From positions 1-8,481 of the forward strand of contig JBHEMX010000058.1 in NCBI GenBank assembly GCA_046262355.1: a stretch of 8,481 bases of DNA, read 5' to 3'. A program made the translations under genes and the position numbers. Positions 1-5,378 of the stretch are shown one piece after another. Numbering within the stretch: the first letter of the stretch is position 1; the number at the start of each line of letters is the position of its first letter. Origin of the DNA: DATADD01 sp046262355. GTDB lineage: Bacteria > Actinomycetota > CADDZG01 > WHSQ01. The notes under the pieces are model-generated. The model saw only the letters and a list, made by a program, of their open reading frames with translations. It had not been told where the DNA came from and did no database searches.

Positions 1-1
1 T

Positions 2-265
2 TTCGAGCACCGTCACTCAGACGAGCAGCGCACCAAGAGACTCGTTCGACAGTTGGAGCAGCTCGGTCACAAGGTTGTGCTCGACCCAGCCGCGCAGGGA
101 CGTGACTATGGTGATTCGGAACGGTTCATTTTCACCCTAGATGATGGTGACGACCAGGGAGGAAAGACCGATGACGAAGGTGGCCGCAGGAATCACGATC
201 TCGCTCGACGGTTACATCACCGGGCCGGACGACGGGCCGGGCCGCGGTCTGGGCGAGGGCGGTGA
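2..265 (+). CDS. Possible 3' end of a truncated ORF (left edge)
   Basis: An open frame enters from the left edge and reads FEHRHSDEQRTKRLVRQLEQ followed by LGHKVVLDPAAQ. This basic, helix-forming tail vaguely resembles the C-terminal ends of some bacterial transposases, but I cannot name a family. The frame stays open to a stop at 263-265, so it overlaps the well-supported reductase start at 171 by about 95 nt. After about position 110 the translation becomes low-complexity, rich in D, G and R. Real coding, if any, therefore probably stops before the reductase. It could be a decayed mobile-element end or simply chance open frame in GC-rich DNA. Most of the gene would lie outside the window. 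Confidence 0.2.
   Translation, partial: FEHRHSDEQRTKRLVRQLEQLGHKVVLDPAAQGRDYGDSERFIFTLDDGDDQGGKTDDEGGRRNHDLARRLHHRAGRRAGPRSGRGR
158..170 (+). promoter_or_regulatory. Ribosome binding site deciding the reductase start
   Basis: GGAGG at 158-162, inside GGGAGGAAAG, lies 8 nt before the ATG at 171. It lies downstream of the other in-frame ATGs at 141 and 144, so it selects 171 as the start. Confidence 0.8.
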
Positions 266-767
266 GCGATTGCATTACTGGGTTTTCGGCGGCCCGTGGA
301 GCTACGACGAGGAGCCGAGAGGCGAGGCCACGGGCGCGGACAAGGACCTTCTCGACGAGGCGATGGCTCGCGTCGGCGCCGTCGTCGGCCGCCGCAACAC
401 TTACGAGGCAGCGGGGGCGTGGGGCGGCCAGAATCCGTTCGGCGTGCCGTTGTTCATCGTGACACACCGGCCGGAGGACGCTCCCGCAGACGCCGGATTC
501 ACGTTCGTGAACGGGCTGGATGAGGCGATCGCCAGGGCGCGCGAGGCGGCGGCCAGCAAAGACGTGTTCGTCATGGGCGGGGCGGACGTGATCCGCCAGG
601 CGCTGCGCGCTGGACATGTGGAAGAGCTGTCGATCTCGATCGCGCCGGTCGTGCTCGGCGGCGGGAAACGTCTGTTCTACGACTTCGACGAGACTGTGAG
701 CCTCGAGCACCTGCGCCTGCTCCAGTCACCGTTCGCGACGCACATCTCTTATCGCGTCGTGGGCTGA
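171..767 (+). CDS. Dihydrofolate reductase-like protein (RibD C-terminal domain family)
   Basis: This is a 198-residue stand-alone RibD-C/DHFR-fold protein, the type annotated as 'dihydrofolate reductase family protein'. Members are presumed cytoplasmic NAD(P)H-dependent reductases; the substrate is usually unknown, and folate reduction should not be assumed. Visible motifs are the N-terminal strand with SLDGYITGPDDG (residues 11-22), GRRNTYE (73-79) and the nucleotide-binding loop VMGGADVIRQAL (134-145). SIAPVVLGGGKRLF (156-169) is also typical of the C-terminal half. The length is normal for the single-domain family. The ATG at 171 is chosen because of the Shine-Dalgarno at 158-162 and because the family usually begins a few residues before the first strand. 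The next intact gene is about 490 nt away, so it is probably monocistronic. The family assignment is secure and the function is not. Confidence 0.9.
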   Translation: MTKVAAGITISLDGYITGPDDGPGRGLGEGGERLHYWVFGGPWSYDEEPRGEATGADKDLLDEAMARVGAVVGRRNTYEAAGAWGGQNPFGVPLFIVTHRPEDAPADAGFTFVNGLDEAIARAREAAASKDVFVMGGADVIRQALRAGHVEELSISIAPVVLGGGKRLFYDFDETVSLEHLRLLQSPFATHISYRVVG

Positions 768-841
768 CCGGCGGTGATCGCGGCGAGAATGGGTTCGGCG
801 GGGAATCGTGGGCCCATCGTTCCAGCTACCGGGAGTGAGCG

Positions 842-1126
842 CGTTGCATCCTCACGACGGGCCGCAACACACTTGATGCCGGTATCGACGTGGTGGTCGA
901 GAGTGAGGCTGCGAAGGTGAGCGACGAGGCCGAGCTCCGAAGCGTCGCCGACACCTACGAGTCAAAGTATGGTCCGCATCTCACGGCGCCCGAAGGGACC
1001 CGGTTCCGTCTCGGTGATTCGATCCGCAGCGGTGACGTCCTGGTGTACCGGGTCGCCCCCTCGACGGCCTTCGGTTTCGGCAAGGGCAAGCAGTTCAGCC
1101 AGACTCGGTGGCGTTTCTCCTCCTGA
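842..1126 (+). pseudogene. 5'-truncated PPOX (pyridoxamine 5'-phosphate oxidase-like) protein remnant
   Basis: The frame reads RCILTTGRNTLDAGIDVVVE from 842, continues through VADTYESKYG, and ends AFGFGKGKQFSQTRWRF plus two serines. This is the C-terminal part of the split-barrel PPOX-class family that binds FMN or F420; the TTGxNTLDxGxDVVVE strand and the FGFGKGxxFSQTRWRF tail are characteristic as I know the family. In the same frame an in-frame TGA (836-838) sits immediately before the homology, and the roughly 70 nt between the reductase stop and this point do not read as the missing N-terminal half in any frame I tried. A GTG at 890 could start a 78-residue protein, but it would discard conserved strands and has no clear Shine-Dalgarno. 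I therefore call a remnant that lost its N-terminal part, which carries much of the cofactor site. A recent deletion or an assembly join is possible. Confidence 0.75.
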
Positions 1127-1259
1127 CCAGCGACGGCTCCCGGATCGGCGGCTGATCCCCCTACGCCGCAAGGCCGGGCCCTCGGAAAGGCCCACTCGGT
1201 GTGTAAGCGTCGCAACTCGGGCGATCGGTGAGATGATGCGCCACCGGATGGTGAGCGAG
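1127..1259. other. Intergenic spacer before the LLM oxidoreductase
   Basis: Nothing clearly functional was found. GGGCC (1176-1180) and GGCCC (1189-1193) can form a 5-bp stem but no T-run follows. Near the right end a 12-nt imperfect direct repeat (1232-1243 and 1259-1270, 10 of 12 identical) surrounds the candidate start codons of the next gene. Confidence 0.5.
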
Positions 1260-2159
1260 ATGGTGCGTCATGTGCCGATAGGCGTCACGCTGCCGCAGTT
1301 CACCGCGGACCCGGAGGTGTTGATCTCCGGCGCACGGCGCGCCGAGGCCTTGGGGCTGGACTCGATCTGGGTGTTCGACCATCTCTGGCCGCTGTCGGGC
1401 GGAAGGCAACGTCCGGTGATCGAGGGGTGGACTGCACTTGCGTGGCTTGCGGCGGCCACCGAGCGGATCGGGATCGGCACGCTCGTCACGCGTTCATCGT
1501 TGAGGCCCGCGGCCGTGCTCGCGCAGATGGCGGGGACGGTCGCCGCGATAGCTCCCGGCCGCCTGACGGTGGGCCTCGGCAGCGGCGACGCACGCAGCCG
1601 CGCCGAGAACGAGGCGTTCGGCATCGACTATCACCCCGGCGAACGGCGCGCGACCCAGCTCGCGGCCACCGCGGAGGTCCTGCGCGCGCACTGGGCGCCC
1701 CCGGCCGGATCGGGCGAGACGATCGCCGTGATCCCCGCGGGGCCGCGCCCGTGGCCGCACCCGCAGCTGTGGATCGCCGGGCGCTCGGACGCGGTGATGG
1801 CCCTCGCAGGGCGTCTTGCCGATGGCTGGAACGGGTGGGCGAGTGGGCCGGAGACGTTCCGGGCCGACGTGGCGCGCCTCGAGCGAGCGGCCTGTGGGCG
1901 ACGCGTAACTCCAACCTGGGGCGGCCTCGTCGTCCTCGGCGACAGCGACGAGCACGCGCGCTACAAGCTGGGCTCTCGCGATCCGAGTGGCTACGTCGTC
2001 GGAGGTCCCGACACGGTCGCCGCACACCTCTCGGCTTTGGTGCGCGCGGGGGCGCACCACCTCATCGTCACGTTTCCCGATGCCGCCCGCCCCGGCGCCT
2101 TCGAACGCCTCGCGCGCGCGGTTCGCCCGCGCATCGAGGCCTTGGTCGCGACCACTTGA
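1260..2159 (+). CDS. LLM class flavin/F420-dependent oxidoreductase
   Basis: This is a 299-residue luciferase-like monooxygenase-fold (TIM barrel) protein, probably a cytoplasmic reductase or dehydrogenase using F420 or FMN. Visible family features are the first strand IGVTLPQF (7-14), ARRAEALGLDSIWVFDHL (25-42), ERIGIGTLVT (68-77), PGRLTVGLGSGD (99-110), PQLWIAGRSDAVMALAGRLADGWN (168-191) and, near the end, VGGPDTVAAHL (247-257). The pattern and length (about 300 aa) fit the F420-dependent actinobacterial subgroup, but the cofactor cannot be proven from sequence. ATG 1260 is preferred because it precedes the first strand by only a few residues and has GGTGAG at 1250-1255 with 4 nt spacing. 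In-frame ATGs at 1248, 1236 and 1233 are alternatives adding 4 to 9 residues. The frame is also open further upstream, over the PPOX remnant, where it is only a shadow. Substrate unknown. Confidence 0.9.
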   Translation: MVRHVPIGVTLPQFTADPEVLISGARRAEALGLDSIWVFDHLWPLSGGRQRPVIEGWTALAWLAAATERIGIGTLVTRSSLRPAAVLAQMAGTVAAIAPGRLTVGLGSGDARSRAENEAFGIDYHPGERRATQLAATAEVLRAHWAPPAGSGETIAVIPAGPRPWPHPQLWIAGRSDAVMALAGRLADGWNGWASGPETFRADVARLERAACGRRVTPTWGGLVVLGDSDEHARYKLGSRDPSGYVVGGPDTVAAHLSALVRAGAHHLIVTFPDAARPGAFERLARAVRPRIEALVATT

Positions 2160-2167
2160 GGGGCTCG

Positions 2168-2197
2168 TGGACGCACGTCGATCAGGCGTGCTATAAG
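2168..2197 (+). promoter_or_regulatory. Extended -10 promoter for the leader ORF and MFS operon
   Basis: TGGACG (2168-2173, 4 of 6 to TTGACA), an 18-nt spacer and TATAAG (2192-2197, 5 of 6 to TATAAT). TG at 2189-2190 makes an extended -10 (TGnTATAAG). This is the most sigma-70-like element in the window. Transcription would start near 2203-2205, about 23 nt before the small ORF. Prediction only. Confidence 0.6.
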
Positions 2198-2226
2198 TGA
2201 ACGACACGACGAGAAAGGCAAACCTG

Positions 2227-2334
2227 ATGCTCACCCGAACCGGCACGGAGCCAGCGCATATGCGCGCGCGCAACGTGTTCCCGGCGCGTGGTCGTTCGGA
2301 GCAGAGGATCCTTTCTCCCGTCTCCGGCGGCTAA
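2227..2334 (+). CDS. 35-residue small ORF, candidate leader peptide of the MFS operon
   Basis: An ATG at 2227, preceded by GAGAAAGG (2211-2218) with 8 nt spacing, opens a 35-codon frame. It encodes MLTRTGTEPAHMRARNVFPA followed by RGRSEQRILSPVSGG, ending TAA at 2332-2334. It is Arg-rich with no membrane segment or known domain. It lies just downstream of a good promoter and 96 nt before the exporter start, the position expected for a translational leader. Its own ribosome binding site is an exact 8-nt reverse complement of CCTTTCTC (2310-2317) inside its 3' part, and the core of that segment can also pair with the exporter's ribosome binding site. A ribosome-controlled attenuator is the inference. 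Chance ORF remains possible, because 35 open codons are not unusual in GC-rich DNA. Confidence 0.45.
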   Translation: MLTRTGTEPAHMRARNVFPARGRSEQRILSPVSGG

Positions 2335-2374
2335 CGCTCCGGCCTCGAACGCCCGGACGCACCCTCTTTCTTCC
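2310..2374 (+). promoter_or_regulatory. Possible attenuator region between leader ORF and MFS exporter
   Basis: CCTTTCTC (2310-2317) is complementary to the leader ribosome binding site (2211-2218, 8 bp), and its CCTTTC is complementary to GAAAGG (2418-2423) before the exporter (6 bp). The two pairings exclude each other. Next, CGT-CCGG (2319-2327, 2-nt bulge) can pair with CCGGACG (2353-2359). A pyrimidine-rich CCTCTTTCTTCC stretch follows, but there is no clean T-run. Regulation is inferred, not shown. Confidence 0.3.
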
Positions 2375-2417
2375 GGCACGCTGCCCCTCTTCACCGCAGT
2401 CGCTGCCCCAGTTCCTC

Positions 2418-2430
2418 GAAAGGCCGCCCC
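2418..2430 (+). promoter_or_regulatory. Ribosome binding site of the MFS exporter
   Basis: GAAAGG (2418-2423) lies 7 nt before ATG 2431. It is the same hexamer as in the leader ORF ribosome binding site (GAAAGG, 2213-2218), which is what makes competing pairing with 2310-2315 possible. Confidence 0.55.
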
Positions 2431-3774
2431 ATGCTTCAGATGCGAGACAGGATCAAGATACTGAGACCCCTTTCCATCAGGGATTTCTCGTTGTTGTGGA
2501 CCGCGATGTCGGTGTCCATGGTCGGCGACGGGATCACCTTCGTGGCGCTAGCGTGGCAGGTCTACGAACTCTCGAACGTGCCCACCGCGTTGTCTGCCGT
2601 GGGGGTTGCGTGGACGCTTCCGATGGTCGTCTTCCTGCTCGTCGGAGGAGTGGTAAGCGACCGCTTCGACCGCCGGCGCGTGATGATCGCGTCGGACATC
2701 GTGCGCGGCATCGCCATCGGGTCGATGGGCATCTTGTCCGTAACCGGTCGCATCGAGCTGTGGCACATCTTCGCACTCATCGCGCTGTACGGCGCCGGCG
2801 AAGCGTTCTTCGCTCCGGCGTTCGGTGCCATCGTCCCGGACATCGTCCCGGGCGACATGCTCGTGGAAGCCAACTCCCTGGAGCGCTTCGTCCGTCCGCT
2901 TGCCTTCCAGATGATCGGTCCCGCGCTCGGAGGCTTCGGCATCGCGGCGTTCGAGCGGATCGGCGGCGGTGTCGGCGACATCTTCCTGATCGACGCGGCG
3001 ACGTTTGCCTTCTCGGCGGGATGTCTCGTCTTCGTAGGTACTCGGCGGGTGGCCGCTCCGAGCGACCTCGGTGTGCGCGCGGCCGTGCGCGAGATCGGCG
3101 AGGGGTTCCGCTTCGTTCGTTCCCAGACGTGGCTGTGGGCGACGCTCGGCATGGCCCTGACGTCCCTTCTCTTCTTCCTCGGGCCGTGGGAGGTGCTGCT
3201 GCCTTACGTGATCAAGAACGAGCTCGGCGGCGGGCCAGACGCGCTCGGGCTCGTCTATGCGAGCGGAGGCGTCGGTGCGGTCCTGGCCTCGCTCGTGATG
3301 GCCCAACGAGGGCTTCCGCGCAGGCACATGCGTTTCATGTACCTGGCGTTCGCGGTCGAGATCTTCGGCGTCGCCGGCTACGCGGTCGTGACGGCCCCAT
3401 GGCAGGCGATGATCATCGCCTTCTTCGCGGCCGGCCTCGCGACCGCGGCGATGGTCGTGTGGGGCACGCTGATGCACAAGCTGGTGCCGGCGAGCTTGCA
3501 GGGCAGGGTGCGCAGCGTCGACTGGCTCATCTCGATAGGGCTCGTGCCGGTGTCGTTCGCGATCACGGGTCCGGTAGCCGAAGCCATCGGGACCTCGGCC
3601 ACCCTCATCGGCGCCGGCCTGCTCGGCGGGATCGCGACCCTGTCGTTCATGCTCGTCCCGGGTCTCTACGACACCGAGCGCGACGGCAGCATCCATCCCG
3701 ACGACTGCGAGGTCGTGGAGTTGGATCGAAGCGATGAGGCGGAGCTTCGGCCTGAGATGATGATCCCTTCCTGA
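2431..3774 (+). CDS. MFS transporter, EntS/Tap-type drug or siderophore exporter family
   Basis: This is a 447-residue integral membrane protein of the major facilitator superfamily, MFS_3 type (relatives include EntS-like and Tap-like proton antiporters). The N-terminus (IRDFSLLWTAMSVSMVGDGI, residues 16-35) is typical. The loop 2-3 signature GGVVSDRFDRRRV (72-84) is the MFS motif A, and GPALGGFG (163-170) lies in the fifth-helix region. About twelve hydrophobic segments can be counted, with a central cytoplasmic loop around 203-230. PASLQGRVRSVDWL (353-366) is the repeat-2 equivalent found in this subfamily. The tail after residue 411 is hydrophilic and acidic (DDCEVVELDRSDEAE). It probably extrudes a small amphiphilic compound in exchange for protons; the substrate cannot be read from sequence. 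It follows a promoter and candidate leader peptide, and is followed 23 nt later by the exonuclease, so co-transcription is likely. Confidence 0.92.
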   Translation: MLQMRDRIKILRPLSIRDFSLLWTAMSVSMVGDGITFVALAWQVYELSNVPTALSAVGVAWTLPMVVFLLVGGVVSDRFDRRRVMIASDIVRGIAIGSMGILSVTGRIELWHIFALIALYGAGEAFFAPAFGAIVPDIVPGDMLVEANSLERFVRPLAFQMIGPALGGFGIAAFERIGGGVGDIFLIDAATFAFSAGCLVFVGTRRVAAPSDLGVRAAVREIGEGFRFVRSQTWLWATLGMALTSLLFFLGPWEVLLPYVIKNELGGGPDALGLVYASGGVGAVLASLVMAQRGLPRRHMRFMYLAFAVEIFGVAGYAVVTAPWQAMIIAFFAAGLATAAMVVWGTLMHKLVPASLQGRVRSVDWLISIGLVPVSFAITGPVAEAIGTSATLIGAGLLGGIATLSFMLVPGLYDTERDGSIHPDDCEVVELDRSDEAELRPEMMIPS

Positions 3775-3786
3775 CGCCCAGCACAC

Positions 3787-3800
3787 AGGAGGGCCCGCTG
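3787..3800 (+). promoter_or_regulatory. Strong Shine-Dalgarno before a CTG start
   Basis: AGGAGG (3787-3792) is followed by 5 nt and CTG (3798-3800). No in-frame ATG, GTG or TTG lies at usable spacing. The ATG at 3831 is 38 nt from the motif. Confidence 0.75.
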
Positions 3801-4664
3801 GACCGCCTGTATCTCGATGCACCTAGCCTCATGTACCGGGCCTTCTTCGCACTGCCGAGATCCATCACGGACCCGAGCGGCCGGCCCGTGAATGCCGTGC
3901 GGGGCTTCATGGACATGGTGTCGCGGCTCGTGACGGATCGCGGCGTGCGCGACGTGGTTGCCGTGTTCGACGCGGAGTGGCGGCCGGCGTGGCGCGTCGA
4001 GCTCTATCCCGGCTACAAGGCCGGGCGCCCCGAGGACCCCTGCGAGCTGCCCGGCCAGTTCGACGTCGTGGCCGATGTGCTCGATGCGGCGGGGATCGCG
4101 CGGGCAGAGGCGCCCGGGTTCGAGGCCGACGACGCCATAGCGACTGCCGTCGCAACGAAGGAACCCGACGAGATTGCGGGCATCGTCACGGGCGATCGCG
4201 ACCTGTTCGCGCTCGTGCATGATCCGGATGTCGGGCTTCTCTACGTCGCCAAGGGCATACGCAAGCTCGAGCAGCTCGACGAGGCAGCCGTGGAGGAGCG
4301 ATACGGAGTGGGACCCGCGCTCTATGCCGATCTCGCCATGTTGCGGGGCGACGCGTCGGACGGTCTTCCTGGAGTCGCCGGCATAGGTGCGGTGCGAGCT
4401 GCGCGGCTCCTGAACGAGTTCGGATCGATCGACGGGATCATGGACCACCTCGACGAGCTCCCGGCCAAGCAGGCCGACGCCTTGCGTGCGGCACGCGACT
4501 ACCTCGGCGCGGTCGCGCAGATCGTGCCGCTCGTACGTGATGCCGGGGTCGAGTCGACCGCTCCCCATCCTCCCGACGTCGAAGGACTGCGGGCGCTGGC
4601 CGACGAGCACGGTCTCGACGGTCCCACTCGGCGATTGCTGCGTGTTCTCGGCGCGCAGGGATAG
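3798..4664 (+). CDS. 5'-3' exonuclease (FEN/Pol I N-terminal domain type), CTG start
   Basis: This is a 288-residue stand-alone flap endonuclease/5'-3' exonuclease, the domain that removes RNA primers and flaps in replication and repair, here without a polymerase. The PIN-like metal site is visible: D7 (YLDAPSLMYRAFF), D58 (VVAVFDAEW), GFEADD (107-112), VTGDRDLF (130-137) and GDASDGLPGV (184-193). The last runs into the helix-hairpin-helix GVAGIGAVRAARLL, which binds DNA. YPGYKAGR (70-77) matches the arch-side basic region. Length agrees with actinobacterial and ExoIX-type homologues. Starting at the first ATG (3831) would delete the metal-binding D7 and the first strand. The CTG at 3798 behind AGGAGG restores the normal N-terminus and is my choice. 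It probably belongs to the exporter operon and ends 9 nt before the phosphatase frame begins. Confidence 0.9.
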   Translation: MDRLYLDAPSLMYRAFFALPRSITDPSGRPVNAVRGFMDMVSRLVTDRGVRDVVAVFDAEWRPAWRVELYPGYKAGRPEDPCELPGQFDVVADVLDAAGIARAEAPGFEADDAIATAVATKEPDEIAGIVTGDRDLFALVHDPDVGLLYVAKGIRKLEQLDEAAVEERYGVGPALYADLAMLRGDASDGLPGVAGIGAVRAARLLNEFGSIDGIMDHLDELPAKQADALRAARDYLGAVAQIVPLVRDAGVESTAPHPPDVEGLRALADEHGLDGPTRRLLRVLGAQG

Positions 4665-4676
4665 GAGCCGGCCATC
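4663..4676 (+). promoter_or_regulatory. Shine-Dalgarno overlapping the nuclease stop, before an ATC start
   Basis: AGGAG (4663-4667) overlaps the TAG stop (4662-4664). After 6 nt comes ATC (4674-4676), exactly where the family's initiator Met would be. The spacing supports initiation at ATC. Confidence 0.6.
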
Positions 4677-5303
4677 ACCAAGATCCTCCTCGTCCGCCAC
4701 GGCGCCACCGAGTGGAACGTGCAGTTGCGCGCCCAGGGCCAGGCCGACATCGGGCTCAACGATCTCGGCCGGCGCCAGGCGCTCGAGACGGCAGAGAAGC
4801 TCGCCGGGGCTAGGATTAACGCCGTCTACTCGAGCGATCTCAGCAGGGCGTTCGACACGGCCGCGGAGATCGCAGCGCGTCACGGCCTCGCGGTCCAGGC
4901 CGAGGTTGCGTTCCGCGAGATCGACCAGGGCGAGTGGACGGGTCTGAGCGACGACGAGATCAAGAGGCGCTGGCCGGACCGCTGGGGCCCCGCTCGTCAC
5001 TACTCGGCCCGTCCCGGCGGCGAGTCGCCGACCGAGGTTCGGCGCCGCGCGCTTGCAGGTCTCGAGCGAGTGGTCGGCGCTCATCCGGAGGGGGCGGTCG
5101 TGGTCGTGAGCCACGGCGCGACGATCAGGACGCTCGTCGCGGAGGCGCTCGGGCTCGACGAGCGGACGTCCGCCACCTTGCGCGGCGTGGGCAACGGGGG
5201 CGTAGTGTGCTTCGACGCGGAGCGACGCGACGGACGCCTGGTACTCGACGGCCTCGAGCGGATGGACGAAAGCAGACCCGCGCGCGATGACCCCAACCAG
5301 TGA
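4674..5303 (+). CDS. Histidine phosphatase family protein (phosphoglycerate mutase-like), ATC start
   Basis: Numbered from ATC 4674, this 209-residue protein starts (M)TKILLVRHGATEWN, the family hallmark. H9 of RHG is the phospho-accepting histidine, R8 and R58 (SSDLSRAFDTA) bind phosphate, E82 (FREIDQGEWTG) is the likely proton donor, and H147 (VVVSHGATIR) is the second catalytic histidine. It resembles cobalamin-pathway alpha-ribazole phosphatases and generic acid phosphatases of the GpmB/PhoE/CobC type; the substrate is undetermined. The first conventional start, GTG 4719, would remove RHG and kill the enzyme. Initiation must therefore be at the ATC behind AGGAG, or the protein arises by readthrough of the in-frame TAG of the exonuclease, or one base is wrong (ATG would read MTKILLVRHG). 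The last 15 or so residues are hydrophilic and variable. It is the final gene of the probable exporter-exonuclease-phosphatase operon. Confidence 0.88.
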   Translation: MTKILLVRHGATEWNVQLRAQGQADIGLNDLGRRQALETAEKLAGARINAVYSSDLSRAFDTAAEIAARHGLAVQAEVAFREIDQGEWTGLSDDEIKRRWPDRWGPARHYSARPGGESPTEVRRRALAGLERVVGAHPEGAVVVVSHGATIRTLVAEALGLDERTSATLRGVGNGGVVCFDAERRDGRLVLDGLERMDESRPARDDPNQ

Positions 5304-5365
5304 CGCTCTCGCTCGAGCGGGTCCTTGCTGGGTCCCGTCGAACCTGGCCCCGACTCGATGCGGGG

Positions 5366-5378
5366 TAGCGTTGCCGGC
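5366..5378 (+). promoter_or_regulatory. Leaderless -10 element of alaC
   Basis: TAGCGT (5366-5371) fits the actinobacterial TAnnnT -10 and lies 7 nt before ATG 5379, so transcription would begin at or next to the start codon. No good -35 is visible and there is no proper Shine-Dalgarno. Confidence 0.5.

Noticed and set aside
890..1126. GTG-initiated intact 78-residue protein
   Set aside because: Homology clearly continues upstream of 890 (TTGRNTLDAGID) to a stop codon, and no convincing ribosome binding site precedes the GTG; a truncated gene explains it better.
1176..1193. GGGCC/GGCCC hairpin as terminator of the PPOX remnant
   Set aside because: Only 5 bp with an 8-nt loop and no T-run; common in DNA this GC-rich.
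969..1259. N-terminal extension of the LLM oxidoreductase frame
   Set aside because: The extra residues are low-complexity (S, R and P), overlap the PPOX remnant in another frame, and fall before the family's first strand.
2254..2265. Perfect 12-bp palindrome GCGCATATGCGC
   Set aside because: A 12-bp palindrome is expected a few times by chance in a window this size, and this one lies inside the small ORF rather than at the promoter; not enough to call an operator.
2548..3822. 424-codon minus-strand open frame opposite the MFS gene
   Set aside because: Shadow of a well-supported transporter; the translation is hydrophilic, rich in H, R, D and E, and has no domain.
4719..5303. GTG 4719 as start of the phosphatase
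   Set aside because: It would remove the catalytic RHG motif that lies in the same frame just upstream.
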